64,000 nucleotides of DNA from Calothrix sp. NIES-4101 (GCA_004296455.1 AP018280.1:6622794-6686793); one strand, 5' to 3'; positions 19,151-31,000 are shown, counted from the stretch's first letter. Notes: generated by a model from the sequence alone, not told the origin. Numbers and translations: made by a program.

Positions 19151-20491
19151 ATGGTACAAGTTTCCCCCAGCCCAATTCCCAATTCTAATGTCGCTAGTCT
19201 CATGTCTACTCTCTTGGATAGGGATAGCTATTTAACGGGGTTGTTAAATACTGTAGAGACGCAAAATGTCACGTTGCCACCTAGTTGGTTGCAGGATGTG
19301 AAAAAAACCGCAGCTAATTGGGTACGTCATTCGACATTACCTAGCAACCGCGATGAAGAATGGCGTTTTACAGATTTATCGGCATTAAAAAAGATCAATT
19401 TCACTGTTGCAACTACAAATGTAGAGACATTACAGGTCGCTCCACTACCGGAAACAGCAAATAGCCGTTTGGTATTTGTGAACGGTATTTACGAACCGAA
19501 ATTATCATCAGTATCAAGTTTACCAGAAGGTATCTTAGTTACCAATTTATCTAAATTACCTGTTGAATATACAGAAAAGACTCAAGAGTATCTCGCCCAA
19601 GCAGAGGGCGCATTAGAAGTATTTACAGCCTTAAATACCGCGATCGCACCAGATGCAGCAGTAATTTGGGTTTCTAAGAATGTCATTGTTGACACAGTCA
19701 TCCATTTAGTATTTATCAGTGCTGGTGAAAATCCGGTAATTTCCCAGCCGCGCTGTTTACTGGTGGCGGAAACTGGCTCACAAGTCAGTTTTGTGGAGGA
19801 ATTTGTCGCCGGTAGCACAGGTACTTATTTCGCTAATGCTGTCACGGAAATTTGGATTGCGGAAAATGCCAGCGTCAACCATACTCGACTGCAAAACGAC
19901 TCCACAGAGGCATTCCACATTGGCAAAACAGCCGTTACCCAAGCACGCCATAGTCGATATACTTGTAATACGATCGCACTTGGTGCCAAGTTATCCCGCC
20001 ACAACTTAGAAATTCTTCAAACTGGCGAACAAACAGAAACAACCCTAAACGGGTTAGCGATGATTAAAGGCGAACAAACAGCCGATATGCATAGTGCGAT
20101 CGCGTTAAATTATCCTTATGGTGTTAGTAACCAGTTACAAAAAAATATTGTTGGTGATAAGGCACATGCAATCTTTAACGGTAAGGTATTTGTACCGAAA
20201 CCAGCCCAAGAAACCAATGCTGCCCAATTAAATCGGAATTTACTCCTATCCTCCAAATCGCGGGTTGACACGAAACCCCAACTGGAAATTACCGCAGACA
20301 ATGTTAAATGCGCTCATGGTGCTACCGTCAGTCAATTAGAAGATGATGAAATTTTCTACCTGCAAAGTCGCGGTATCAACCAAGAAGATTCTCGCAATTT
20401 GTTAATTAATGCCTTCGCCACCGAAATCATTAACAATATTCCCGTGAATTCCCTACGGGACAATTTACTGAAGATTGTCAAACAGTTTTAA
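19151..20491 (+). CDS. sufD: SufD, Fe-S assembly scaffold partner
   Basis: 446 residues, SufB paralogue that pairs with SufB and SufC. The N-terminal helical part includes NRDEEWRFTDLSALKK, a SufD hallmark; the beta-helix core has HNLEILQTGEQTETTLNG and the conserved AHAIFNGKVFV; the C-terminal part has CAHGATVSQLEDDEIFYLQS and SRGINQEDSRNLLINAFA. Starts five bases after the sufC stop, so the two are translated from one transcript. Confidence 0.97.
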   Translation: MVQVSPSPIPNSNVASLMSTLLDRDSYLTGLLNTVETQNVTLPPSWLQDVKKTAANWVRHSTLPSNRDEEWRFTDLSALKKINFTVATTNVETLQVAPLPETANSRLVFVNGIYEPKLSSVSSLPEGILVTNLSKLPVEYTEKTQEYLAQAEGALEVFTALNTAIAPDAAVIWVSKNVIVDTVIHLVFISAGENPVISQPRCLLVAETGSQVSFVEEFVAGSTGTYFANAVTEIWIAENASVNHTRLQNDSTEAFHIGKTAVTQARHSRYTCNTIALGAKLSRHNLEILQTGEQTETTLNGLAMIKGEQTADMHSAIALNYPYGVSNQLQKNIVGDKAHAIFNGKVFVPKPAQETNAAQLNRNLLLSSKSRVDTKPQLEITADNVKCAHGATVSQLEDDEIFYLQSRGINQEDSRNLLINAFATEIINNIPVNSLRDNLLKIVKQF

Positions 20492-20560
20492 TTGCTATTG
20501 GTTAGTAGTTAGTGGTTAATAGTTAATCGGGAATAGGGGAATCAATAATTTCTCATTCTT

Positions 20561-20602
20561 AACTCCTAACTTCTAACTTCTAACTCCTAACTCCTAACTT
20601 TT
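20561..20602 (+). repeat. Heptanucleotide tandem repeat (STRR)
   Basis: Six contiguous 7-mers of the form AACTYYT (AACTCCT, AACTTCT, AACTTCT, AACTCCT, AACTCCT, AACTTTT), ending just before the sufS start. This is a short tandemly repeated repetitive sequence typical of Nostocales. The upstream GGTTAGTAGTTAGTGG at about 20500-20516 is partly complementary and could pair with it. Confidence 0.85.
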
Positions 20603-20607
20603 AAATT

Positions 20608-21870
20608 ATGCATATCACCCAACCACAAACCATTGCTCAAAAAGTTCGCAAGGACTTCCCCATTCTCAACCAGGAAGTGAATGGGAAACCGCTAATTTAC
20701 CTCGATAGCGCCGCCACATCCCAAAAACCCCGATTTGTCCTCGATACCTGGCGCGACTATTACGAAAACTATAACTCTAACGTCCATCGTGGCGCGCACA
20801 CCCTCAGCGCCAAAGCTACCGATGCTTATGAAGGTGCCAGGGATAAAATTGCCGCATTTATTAATGCTAATTCCCGCAATGAAATTATCTATACCCGCAA
20901 TGCTTCTGAAGCGATTAATTTAGTCGCCTATAGCTGGGCAATGAATAATTTACAACGAGGGGATGAAATTATTCTCTCGGTGATGGAACACCATAGTAAT
21001 TTAGTGCCCTGGCAATTCGTTGCGGAAAAAACAGGCGCAGTACTCAAACATGTGGAATTAACTCCTGAAGAAGGCTTTGATTTTGCCCACTTTCAAAAGT
21101 TAATTTCCAATCAAACAAAATTAGTATCTGTAGTTCATATTTCTAACACCTTGGGTTGCATCAATCCAGTCGAAGAAATTTGCCAACTTGCCCATAAATA
21201 CGGGGCAAAAGTATTAATAGATGCTTGCCAAAGTGTACCCCATATGCCTATCGATGTCCAAGCTATAGATTGTGATTGGCTTGTAGCTTCGGGACATAAA
21301 ATGTGCGCTCCTACTGGTATTGGTTTTTTATATGGTAAAGAAGAAATATTACAGGCAATGCCGCCCTTTTTAGGTGGTGGTGAAATGATTTCTGAGGTAT
21401 ATTTAGACCATTCTACCTATGCCGAATTACCCCATAAATTTGAAGCCGGAACACCAGCAATTGGAGAAGCGATCGCTTTAGGTGCAGCAGTCGATTACTT
21501 AACTAAACTGGGGATGGATCAAATTCATGCCTACGAAGCCGAATTAACAGCTTACTTATTCCAAGAATTAGAAGCAATTCCCAACATTACTATATATGGA
21601 ACAAAGCCTAATGCTAACGGTTTTGGACGTGCTGCATTAGCTTCTTTTAATGCAGGTGATATCCATCCTAATGATTTATCGGCATTATTAGATCAAGAAG
21701 GTGTAGCAATTCGTTCTGGACATCATTGCACACAACCATTACACCGCTACTTAAATTTACCTGGCACAGCCAGGGCTAGTTTATCTTTCTACAATACTAC
21801 TGAAGAAATAGACGGATTTATCAAAGCATTAAAAGATACAATTGATTTCTTTGCTAGTATTTTGGACTAG
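20608..21870 (+). CDS. sufS: SufS, cysteine desulfurase
   Basis: 420 residues, class II cysteine desulfurase (NifS/CsdA/SufS group), PLP enzyme that takes sulfur from cysteine and passes it as persulfide to the Suf scaffold. The PLP lysine is in [18 protein letters not shown] and the persulfide cysteine in [39 protein letters not shown] and [10 protein letters not shown] are further family signatures. Last gene of the suf cluster, 116 bases after sufD, with the heptanucleotide repeat in between. No SufE gene is in the window. Confidence 0.97.
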   Translation: MHITQPQTIAQKVRKDFPILNQEVNGKPLIYLDSAATSQKPRFVLDTWRDYYENYNSNVHRGAHTLSAKATDAYEGARDKIAAFINANSRNEIIYTRNASEAINLVAYSWAMNNLQRGDEIILSVMEHHSNLVPWQFVAEKTGAVLKHVELTPEEGFDFAHFQKLISNQTKLVSVVHISNTLGCINPVEEICQLAHKYGAKVLIDACQSVPHMPIDVQAIDCDWLVASGHKMCAPTGIGFLYGKEEILQAMPPFLGGGEMISEVYLDHSTYAELPHKFEAGTPAIGEAIALGAAVDYLTKLGMDQIHAYEAELTAYLFQELEAIPNITIYGTKPNANGFGRAALASFNAGDIHPNDLSALLDQEGVAIRSGHHCTQPLHRYLNLPGTARASLSFYNTTEEIDGFIKALKDTIDFFASILD

Positions 21871-21974
21871 ATCAAAAATTGCAGCCAAAAATTTAAATTA
21901 AGATGATTTATAGATAGTAGGGTGGGCATTGCTCACCTGAAAACTGATGAATTACAAATTATTTTAAATTATCC

Positions 21975-22005
21975 TTGACACTTTCTACTCCAGGGGAAAT
22001 ATACT
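21975..22005 (+). promoter_or_regulatory. Candidate sigma-70 promoter of the PhoD-like gene
   Basis: TTGACA at 21975-21980 and TATACT at 22000-22005, separated by 19 bases (longer than the 17-base optimum). A transcript would begin near 22012, supporting the ATG at 22031. I saw no clear PhoB-type box. Confidence 0.4.
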
Positions 22006-22030
22006 CGAATTGTTCCCCTCAGGTTTGATT

Positions 22031-24553
22031 ATGGGTTGGATACCATTACGAGAGCGAATTCATACCATGCCGCTAGTTCTCGCTGGTCCAATTTTGCGGC
22101 GAACAGAACCCAATGCAGTGACTGTTTGGGTGGCTTTAAAAACTAGTTGCAATGTAACTTTAAAAGTTTTCGATTTAAATTATAATTTATTGCTGTCTGG
22201 CAGTCAGAAAACAATTAAAATTGGCACAAATTTGTATGTCACTGCTGTCACTGCCAAAGCTGCATCAAATGTACTTTTATATGGTGAAAATTATCTCTAC
22301 GATTTAGAATTTGATGGCAAAAAACTTGATACTCCCGGAATTTTAAATGCAATTGGTTTGATTAGTGATATTACTTACCCCGCTTTTAATTTACCCAGTT
22401 TTGCATTACCTCCCCAAAATTTAAATGAATTACGCATAGTACATGGTTCCTGTCGGAAATTGCATGGCGAAAGCCTAGATGCCATGGCAGGTTTAGACAA
22501 AATGATTCACGAAGCGCTGATACTCTCGCCACAACAGCGTCCACACCAACTTTTTTTAACAGGCGACCAAATCTATGCCGATGATGTTGCAGATGCTTTA
22601 TTATTCATCTTAATGGATGCATCAACAACACTTTTGGGATGGTCAGAACCATTACCTGATGTTAACAATCCAGCCGAATTACAGCCCGGTAAACGCAATA
22701 AATTAGCTACAAAGATTGCCGGTTTAACTGCCAGTATCGATAAATTTAACCGGATTACCAACATAGACAAAAGCCATTTATTTACCTTTGGTGAATTTAT
22801 GGTGATGTATTTATTTGCTTGGAGCGATGTACTTTGGACAGAATCCGAAAACTTTCCAGAATTTACTGATATTCATCAAAATCCACCCCGATTTAATCGA
22901 GGCAAAAAAGAATTTAGACAAGAAATTACCCATCTTAAAAACTTCCTCTCCACCTTATCCCAAGTCAGGCGTGCCTTAGCGAATATCCCCACCTACATGA
23001 TATTTGACGACCACGAAATCACCGACGACTGGAACTTGAATTTGGGATGGTGCGATCGCGTTTTATCCAAACCTCTGGGTTGCCGCATACTGCAAAATGG
23101 TCTACTAGCATATGCCATTTGTCAAGCCTGGGGAAATACACCTGAACAATTTACTCAACATCACCTTAAAGATAATCCAGGGGCAGTATTACTCAAAGCC
23201 GCAGAAAAATGGTTTGCCTCCGGTGGGAAAGATAGCCAATCCGAGCAAGAGATTACTCAACGCATCGGTTTACCCACCATTGCAGATATTAGAAACACAA
23301 ACCCCAGACAACTACCCCATTTTCCTCAAGCAATACAGTGGCATTACAGCATCAAAGCGCCCGGTTATGAAGTTATTTTCCTCGATACCCGGACTCGCAG
23401 AGGTTTTCCTGGTGGAGAATTTGATTTTCCCGCCCTGTTAAGCGAAGCCGCATGTCAGCAACAACTACCTGACTTGAATGCACAAACACCCATAACTTTT
23501 ATAATTTCACCTGGCCCTGTTGTCGGCTTACCTTTCCTCGAAGGCATTCAAAAATCAGCGAAAACATTAGCCGAAAAACTAGGAACAGCCGCTTGGGGAT
23601 TTGATCCGGAAGCTTGGGGATTAGAAGCAAAAGCATTTGAACAATTTTTAGCCCGGTTAGCATTACGCAACCCCACACCTCAAAGTCGTGTAGTTATCCT
23701 CTCTGGGGATGTTCACTATAGCTTTGCAGCACGTTTACAATATTCAGCTAATCAGGCGTTTCCAGGATGTAGTAATAGGATTCAAAAGAATCAAACAAAT
23801 CCCCAAAATCAGCATCAGATTAATCATGAAATTGTCATTGTTCAATTTACCAGTAGTTCTTTTAAAAATGAGAAACGGGAAGCTGGCGGTAGTTATTCAT
23901 TACATTTGAAAGGTTTCATCCCCTTTAAAGTTGTCGATCATCATCCAAAAGCTGAAATTTTAGGCTGGGCAAATTCGGAATTACAAGAATTACCAATTGG
24001 TAATTTTTATACTTATTCTGACGAATTGATGCAGTGTTTCCCGTGGAGTGTAAAAGAACAGCCAGCAATAGTAAATTTAGTCGAAAACAGAACTTGGTTT
24101 CGATTTTTAGAAGTATTAAAAAAACCAGAATGGTGGTATCGAATAGATTTTTTATCCGCTAAGTTAGAGAAAATCAACTTCAATAATTCTTTTTGGGATT
24201 GTCACAGGGGTAAATCTGCACAGCAAAAAGAACCAAAATCTGTAATTGCTCCTTTACCAACACAAAACCGTCGCCCAGCATTAGAAAATTATCTAAACAT
24301 GGCAAAAAATTATCACGAATATAAAGGATTGTGGGGTCATGGAAAGGAGATTGTGGGAGTCAATAACTTTGGTGAAATTACCTTTGAATTAGATGAACAG
24401 CAGCCAATTGCTGTACAAACTTTGTGGTGGAGATTAGAGAGTTTTGACAAAGATAAACTTTTAGAATGTTTTCCATTAACTCGATATGAAATCTCCCTGA
24501 GTTTTGATGATCCAGAATGTCCAATCAATGATGTGTTGAGAGAAGTTGAATAG
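22031..24553 (+). CDS. PhoD-like phosphatase
   Basis: 840 residues from the ATG at 22031 (AGG nine bases upstream); the ATG at 22067 (MPLVLAGPILRR) is an alternative. The N-terminal beta domain (GPILRRTEPNAVTVWVAL) is followed by a metallophosphatase core: VHGSCRKLHGES, LTGDQIYADDVADAL, IFDDHEITDDWN and VVILSGDVHYSFAARL contain the metal-binding Asp, His and Asn residues of PhoD-type enzymes. It probably hydrolyses phosphate esters with Ca/Fe. No signal peptide or Tat motif is visible, unlike classical secreted PhoD, and it is much longer than those (about 550). A long C-terminal extension after residue 640 is of unknown role. Confidence 0.82.
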   Translation: MGWIPLRERIHTMPLVLAGPILRRTEPNAVTVWVALKTSCNVTLKVFDLNYNLLLSGSQKTIKIGTNLYVTAVTAKAASNVLLYGENYLYDLEFDGKKLDTPGILNAIGLISDITYPAFNLPSFALPPQNLNELRIVHGSCRKLHGESLDAMAGLDKMIHEALILSPQQRPHQLFLTGDQIYADDVADALLFILMDASTTLLGWSEPLPDVNNPAELQPGKRNKLATKIAGLTASIDKFNRITNIDKSHLFTFGEFMVMYLFAWSDVLWTESENFPEFTDIHQNPPRFNRGKKEFRQEITHLKNFLSTLSQVRRALANIPTYMIFDDHEITDDWNLNLGWCDRVLSKPLGCRILQNGLLAYAICQAWGNTPEQFTQHHLKDNPGAVLLKAAEKWFASGGKDSQSEQEITQRIGLPTIADIRNTNPRQLPHFPQAIQWHYSIKAPGYEVIFLDTRTRRGFPGGEFDFPALLSEAACQQQLPDLNAQTPITFIISPGPVVGLPFLEGIQKSAKTLAEKLGTAAWGFDPEAWGLEAKAFEQFLARLALRNPTPQSRVVILSGDVHYSFAARLQYSANQAFPGCSNRIQKNQTNPQNQHQINHEIVIVQFTSSSFKNEKREAGGSYSLHLKGFIPFKVVDHHPKAEILGWANSELQELPIGNFYTYSDELMQCFPWSVKEQPAIVNLVENRTWFRFLEVLKKPEWWYRIDFLSAKLEKINFNNSFWDCHRGKSAQQKEPKSVIAPLPTQNRRPALENYLNMAKNYHEYKGLWGHGKEIVGVNNFGEITFELDEQQPIAVQTLWWRLESFDKDKLLECFPLTRYEISLSFDDPECPINDVLREVE

Positions 24554-24715
24554 ATCACATATTTTTGATGCTGGATTATTTTTCCAGTTTCCCAGGCGAT
24601 CGCATTATTTCTGATTATTATCTCTGTCTCTCCTCTGCTCCGGTTTCGGCGAACCTGATATGATTCCCAGAGAATCATCACAAATGACCAGCCAGTGATT
24701 AAGGAATATTCACAA

Positions 24716-25288
24716 ATGACGAACTTGGTTGTTGCTACCGGAAATCCAGGAAAACTCAAAGAAATGCAAGCTTATCTAATTGATTCTGGTTGGGAATTAA
24801 TACTCAAACCCGAAGAATTAGAAATTGAAGAAACTGGTGAAACCTTTGCGGCAAATGCCTGCTTAAAAGCTTCACAAGTAGCATTAGCTACAGGCAATTG
24901 GTCGATCGCTGATGATTCTGGTTTGGCTGTGGATGCTTTGAATGGTAGACCAGGAGTATATTCTGCCCGTTATGGCAATTCAGATATTGACCGAATAAAT
25001 CGGTTGTTAAAAGAACTCAGTAATCAAGAAAATCGGCAAGCAAAATTTGTTTGTGCGATCGCAATTGCTCGTCCAGATGGTGCGATCGTTTTACAAACTG
25101 AAGGAATTTGTCGTGGCGAAATTCTCTATGCTCCTCAAGGGAATGGGGGTTTTGGCTATGATCCCATATTTTACGTGCCCGAACAACAATTAACCTATGC
25201 AGAAATGACACCAGAAATGAAGCGTTCTATCAGTCATCGCGGCAAAGCCTTTACAGAGTTACTTCAAAAATTGCCGAATTTGCAGTAA
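24716..25288 (+). CDS. rdgB: RdgB/HAM1 non-canonical purine NTP pyrophosphatase
   Basis: 190 residues. It hydrolyses dITP, ITP and XTP to monophosphates and so keeps deaminated purines out of nucleic acids. TNLVVATGNPGKLKEMQ is the N-terminal substrate-binding signature, ADDSGLAVDALNGRPGVYSARY the central one, and GGFGYDPIFY and SHRGKAF the C-terminal ones. Start ATG at 24716; the few upstream codons in frame are non-coding. Length is normal. Confidence 0.95.
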   Translation: MTNLVVATGNPGKLKEMQAYLIDSGWELILKPEELEIEETGETFAANACLKASQVALATGNWSIADDSGLAVDALNGRPGVYSARYGNSDIDRINRLLKELSNQENRQAKFVCAIAIARPDGAIVLQTEGICRGEILYAPQGNGGFGYDPIFYVPEQQLTYAEMTPEMKRSISHRGKAFTELLQKLPNLQ

Positions 25289-25313
25289 TTGGGAAATCGA
25301 CAATCAGCTTTAA

Positions 25314-25435
25314 TACTGTTTCTCCAAAATCTGGCAACACATCTCCCCATCTTTGCGTCATTATCTGACTTGAAAGAGTCATTCGTTATTCTCCGCGTCC
25401 CCGCGTCTCCCTGTCTCCCTGTCTGCCTTTCATGC
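25314..25435 (+). repeat. Dispersed repeat family B, copy 1
   Basis: Begins TACTGTTTCTCCAAAATCTG and runs into CT-rich blocks (CGCGTCCCCGCGTCTCCCTG). It shares its left end with 32942-33047 and with 59614-59716 (minus strand). The right end is not clear here. The remainder of the 25289-25638 gap holds GCTTGCGGGAAGGCTACGCC and related palindromic sequence common in Nostocales, and no gene. Confidence 0.55.
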
Positions 25436-25638
25436 TTGGCGATGAAATTTTTTCATCGGGACTGCCTACTTTCTTTTGGATGGAATGCGGGCATCCCTTC
25501 AAATCATAGCTTGCGGGAAGGCTACGCCAACGAAGGCAGGCTTGCCCGCTACTATTTTATGCAAGTTAAATGTCGAACGGCTGAGACATTGATTAATCAG
25601 TAATAACCATTCACCATTAACTACTAATTAACTAATGA

Positions 25639-26007
<369 letters not shown>

Positions 26008-26262
26008 TTATCTATCTAACCAGATTCTCTGCCAGTAGCTGCAATTTATTGCATTCAAAGAATAAACAGGGAAATTCTGAAATCAAGATGTACAAATTAT
26101 CATGCCACTTTCAATAAATACAATGCCTGATGAAATTAAATTCAACAGGCTACAGTTTTCATCTCATCAACAGAGATTTGATCAACAGAATTTATAATCC
26201 TGATTATTATCAATTTATCATTATTTTGTATTTCTTGTAACAGAAATAATGCTTAAAGTTTG

Positions 26263-26276
26263 GTATGTGACGATAC
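26263..26276 (-). promoter_or_regulatory. Candidate NtcA site upstream of glnB
   Basis: GTA-N8-TAC (GTATGTGACGATAC on the plus strand), the NtcA core palindrome. No clear TAN3T -10 box is found at the expected 20-24 bases downstream on the minus strand, and the distance to glnB is long. The rest of 25978-26394 holds a 9-base tandem (GATACTCAT twice) and no gene. Confidence 0.35.
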
Positions 26277-26394
26277 TCATGATACTCATGGTACGTTTGC
26301 TTCTATACCTCAAGACTATATTGCGTAGGCATAAACCTACTTGGCTGATGTGAAGATTTCCTGTAGCTTGCGACTCTTCTATCCAAAACAGGTA

Positions 26395-27024
26395 TTAGCT
26401 ATTACTGTGGCTTTGGATTAGAGGTCGAACAACCACATAACCAGCACCAAAAGCTGTAATGACAATCAGCAAAATCGCAATTAGCAGCGTCCAACCATTT
26501 GTTTCGCTGGTTTGCGGTTGTCGCTTTGGAGGATAATAGCGAACTTCTTCTTCTTCAATATATGTGGGATAGTTTGTGGGGAAATAATCAGGTATAACCT
26601 CTGGATGTAGGGGTTTTTGATTAACTTTGGTTTTTTTAGGTTGAGGAGAATTAACTGCTGGGCGACGAGGATTTGCTTTTTGAGTGCGAACTACCTTCTG
26701 AGGTTCAGAAATCGTTCGCTCGACTTCATGATTGAAGTTAAAGTTGGCAGATGTGTGGACTTCTGGGTGATAACTAGTTGATTCAGGAGCATTAACGAGA
26801 TACTGCAACTGTATAACCGAATTTACTGCTTTTGTAATTTCTCTTTGTAAAACTTGGTTTTCCGTTTGCAGTTGCTGGTTTCTTAAAGTCAATGAATTAA
26901 CCATTTCCAGTGCAGCTTGTAATTCCTCTGCCAAGTCACGATATACCGAAAGCGGTACGGATGCCGGATAGCTTTGGTAACTCGTCGTTTGAGGATTGGG
27001 AACTGAGTTTGTAGTCGTTCGCAT
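26395..27024 (-). CDS. Coiled-coil, tail-anchored protein of unknown function
   Basis: 209 residues. Residues about 28-75 form a coiled coil (YRDLAEELQAALEMVNSLTL, NQQLQTENQVLQREITKA). A proline- and lysine-rich low-complexity linker follows (about 85-175). The C-terminus has one membrane helix (LLIAILLIVITAFGAGYVVV) and a short tail, so the protein is probably tail-anchored with the coiled coil in the cytoplasm. I do not recognise a named family. Start ATG at 27024. Confidence 0.7.
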   Translation of the reverse strand: MRTTTNSVPNPQTTSYQSYPASVPLSVYRDLAEELQAALEMVNSLTLRNQQLQTENQVLQREITKAVNSVIQLQYLVNAPESTSYHPEVHTSANFNFNHEVERTISEPQKVVRTQKANPRRPAVNSPQPKKTKVNQKPLHPEVIPDYFPTNYPTYIEEEEVRYYPPKRQPQTSETNGWTLLIAILLIVITAFGAGYVVVRPLIQSHSNS

Positions 27025-27236
27025 AGGTTTAAGTTAATTCTTAGTTAATTGCCGCAATCAAGGGTAATAGATATAACAAAAATTGTCTTTAGTCAACAAG
27101 GATTTTACGGAAACTATGCCAAAGGATAATAGAAAATAGTCCAGAGAGCAAAGTTTTTTGACACTTCTTGAGGTTATTGGCTGTGGGATAGACAATAAGA
27201 CTATACACTAAGGAAAATTTCTTGAGGAAACGTTAC

Positions 27237-27626
27237 ATGGCAAAAACAAATGGGGTAAAAACTGAAACCTCTGTACAAGAATTATCCTTAAATTCGGAGG
27301 CAGAAGAGGAGGCGATCGCAACTTCGTCGGCAACAATAGAAGATAGCCAAGGTATTGATGAAATTTTAAACTCGTTGAAAGCTTTATTGAGTACTGTCGA
27401 AAAGCTGCAAAAAATTCGCCAGGAGGTGGGTGATATTAAGCCTTTAATTGGGCGAATGCTAGATGGGGAATTAGTGGCTGGCGAAGAACTTGAACAACTA
27501 AAATCAGGTGTGAGTGGTCTTTCGCGTCTTGTGCGGGCTTATAGCGATCATCAAGCGGCACTTTCTAAAGCACAACCTGCCAGAGAACTCCTAGATCGAG
27601 TTTTGAAAGAGGGGCATACTGGATAA
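27237..27626 (+). CDS. Small acidic helical protein of unknown function
   Basis: 129 residues from the ATG at 27237 (GAGGAAACGTTAC upstream). An acidic disordered N-terminus (NSEAEEEAIATS) is followed by helices IDEILNSLKALLSTVEKLQK, VGDIKPLIGRML and ELEQLKSGVSGLSRLVRAYS. No catalytic motif or membrane segment. No family recognised. It lies 455 bases upstream of smc on the same strand. Confidence 0.65.
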   Translation: MAKTNGVKTETSVQELSLNSEAEEEAIATSSATIEDSQGIDEILNSLKALLSTVEKLQKIRQEVGDIKPLIGRMLDGELVAGEELEQLKSGVSGLSRLVRAYSDHQAALSKAQPARELLDRVLKEGHTG

Positions 27627-28081
27627 TTATTTTAATTTTCTGTGATCATGCGCTTAATAAAACTTAATCTTTTGCTATTGGTGTGAGTCTGACAATCTCA
27701 GCTATTAAGCGCAACTTCATCAAAATTCAACATCCAAATACTGCTTGCCGACCGATTGGAGAACTGGTAGTAGTTGTTAATACCTAAACAGCAGTTAGTT
27801 GGTGAGGCGATCGCACTTTCCACTCCTGTTGTAGTATTAGTCAAGTTGGTGTGATCTACGATGAAAATTTCACCGGCTTCACCACTAGCTAAGTATTTAA
27901 AGTTTAGTATTTAAACTTAAGTATTTCAGTGTACTAATTAAATGTACTCCTAACTCAGCCCTCAAACTATTATTATTTTGCATATTGTCACAATTTTTTC
28001 TCTTGCAGACGATAATTCGCTGTTGCAAATCACACATAACTTGGTACACTTGAACTTCATTAGCCCAGATATACAACGCTT
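27627..28081. other. Intergenic stretch upstream of smc
   Basis: 455 bases with a tandem of GTATTTAAA / AGTATTTAAACTTAAGTATT near 27890-27925 but no ORF with a ribosome binding site and no RNA gene recognised. Confidence 0.4.
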
Positions 28082-31000
28082 ATGGTTCACATAAAGCGCG
28101 TTGAACTGACAAATTTTAAATCTTTTGGTGGCACAACTTCGGTACCATTGTTACCGGGGTTTACTGTTGTGACTGGTCCTAATGGTTCGGGTAAGTCGAA
28201 TATCCTCGACGCTTTACTATTTTGCCTGGGTTTAGCTGGTTCTAGGGGGATGCGTGCGGATAAATTACCTGATTTGGTAAATACTGCTCAGATATCTAAG
28301 GCTCGTTCGACAGTGGAAGCGAGTGTTACCGTTACTTTTGATTTGTCAAACCACGCACCGGATGAAATTTTTAATGAAGCAGATTTAGTTGTCACCACCA
28401 TTGAAGATGATGACTCTTTGCTGGATGAGGTGGAGGAGGAACCCCCTAAAGAGGAAGAACTGAGTGAAGACGATCGCACTCGCAAGGATAAAATTAAAGC
28501 GAAACCTGGTGAAGATTGGTATGTGACGCGCCGGCTCAGGGTGACGCAGCAGGGTACTTATACGTCGAATTATTACATTAATGGGATTTCTTGCACGCTT
28601 TCGGAGTTACATGAAGAGTTAGAAAGCTTGCGGGTGAACCCAGACGGTTATAACGTGGTGCTGCAAGGGGACGTTACAGGTATTATCTCGATGAATGCGC
28701 GGGAACGTCGGGAAATTATCGATGAGCTAGCAGGTGTGGCTGCCTTTGACAGGAAAATTCATCAAGCGAAGGATACTTTAGAGGAAGTTAAGGAAAAAGA
28801 AGATAGCTGTCGGATTATTGAGTCGGAATTAGTGGCACAATGCGATCGCTTAGCTCAAGATAAGGCAAAAGCTGAGAGATATCAAAAGTATCGTAGCGAA
28901 TTTTTGGAAAAACAAAAGTGGGAAGTTGTCCTTTCTTGGAGAAGTTTGCAAAATCAACAGGATAAGTTGCAAAATCAAATCCAAGCTGGGGATAAGCAAA
29001 ATACTGAACTCAGTGAACAGTTAACGAATCTGAATCAGGAAATTGCGGCGAAGAATATTGAACTGGAAAAAATCAACGCCCATTTAAAGACTTTAGGTGA
29101 TGAACAGTTATTAGCGACGCAGTCACTACTTGCTAACCAAGAAGCAGAAAAGAAGCAATTACAACGTCAGCAAAGCGAGCTAACGAATACGCAGCAAGAC
29201 ACCGCGCGCAGATTACAACAGACTCAAGCGGAAATTCAGCAGCATCACCAAAATTTACAACAAGTCGGGGAAGGACAAACCTTAGAACGACAATCAATTT
29301 CCTATTGTCAGCAACAACGGGATACAGCACAGCAAACCTTGGAACAATCCCGCGAAACTGCTGGGACAGTAGCAGCCGCATCGGAAGCTTGGGTACAGCA
29401 GCAAACAGCACTCAACCGTCAAATTGAAACTTTGCTGCAAACTTTAGAACCCCGGAGAACAGAACAAGCCCAGTTAAGCGAGAGAAATGCCCAACTACAG
29501 CAGCAGATTCAGGAGCAAACGGAGTTATTAGCCCGAATTGAACCAGAATTAGCTGAAAAACAAAGCCAACTTTCCCAACTGGAAAATGAAGTAGGTAGTG
29601 CAAACGAACCCATTCAAGATTTAGCCCAGAATCTTGCTGCCACCGAACAGGAATTACAATTGCAGCAGGAAACACACAAGCGACTGTTACTTGAACAACG
29701 TGACAAACAACGACAACTGGACAAACTCGAAGCCCAGGCACAGGCACAGCAGGAAGCCCAGGGTACGGGTGCTAGTAAAGTCATTATCCAGGCAGGACTT
29801 CCGGGAGTTTGCGGATTAGTTGCCGAGTTGGGACGGGTGGAACCAGAATATCAATTAGCCTTGGAGATTGCGGCGGGAGCGAGGTTAGCCAATATTGTTG
29901 TCGAAGATGATGCGATCGCTGCGGCTGGTATCGAATTACTCAAACAACGACGGGCTGGACGAGCCACATTTCTACCTTTAAATAAAATTCAAGTACCCCG
30001 TATCCCCTCCGTGGGAGAATTACGTCACACCAATGGATTTATTGATTTAGCCATTAATTTAGTGGAGACAGAAAACCGTTTCCGCGATATTTTTGCCTAT
30101 GTTTTTGGCGGAACCTTAGTATTTGCCAGTTTAAACCAAGCGCGATCGCAATTGGGAAGATATAGAATCGTCACTCTGGATGGGGAATTGCTGGAATCGA
30201 GTGGAGCTATGACTGGTGGTAGTATAGGGACGCGATCGCAATTACGATTTGGAACACCGGAAGCGGGGGAATCGGAAGAGGTACGCCAAATTAAACAGCG
30301 TTTGCATGAGATTGAGCGGGTTTTAGACAGATGTAGCCAAGCAATCACCAATCTTGCGGCAACAGTCAAACAATTATCCCAAGAATTGACCGAATCTCGT
30401 CAAGGCAAGCGGGAACAACTACTCAGATTAGAAGCATTACAAAAGGAAGTTAAAAATTTATCAACTCAGGTAGATAGTGCTAAAAAACAACTTTCCCAGA
30501 ATCAAGAGAAATTTACCACAGCGCGATCGCGGTTAGAAATTTTAAATCTGGAATTACCGAGTCAGGAAGAAACTCTGTCGCAATTAAGACAAACTTTAGC
30601 GGAATTGGAAGCCTCACAAGCACCTAGTGAATGGCAACAAATTCAAGCCGTGATTAAAAATAATGAGCAACAATTACAACAACGCGAGACAGCATTACGG
30701 GAAGCTCAACAACGCCTAACCAACCTCGAATCACAACAGCAAAGACTCCAAGAACGCATCCAAGAAGCCGAAGCCCGGATTGAACAATATCAAGAACAAC
30801 AGCAAAATCAACAAATTCAACTCATTGCCCTCAACAGCCAACACACAATACTCAGCAGCCAAATCGAAGAAACCCGGATAAAATTAGCCGAACTTGAAGC
30901 CAACTTAGGCGAAGATAAAAAGAAACGCGATGCCTTAGAAGCAGAATTGCGATCGCATCTTTTAAAACAGCAGCAAATTGAATGGGAAATCCAAAAACTC

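Noticed and set aside
20561-20602. Possible CRISPR-like repeat
   Set aside because: The units are contiguous 7-mers without spacers; this is an STRR tandem repeat.
25289-25603. 104-codon ORF after rdgB
   Set aside because: It is made of dispersed repeat and CT-rich sequence and begins directly after the rdgB stop without a ribosome binding site.
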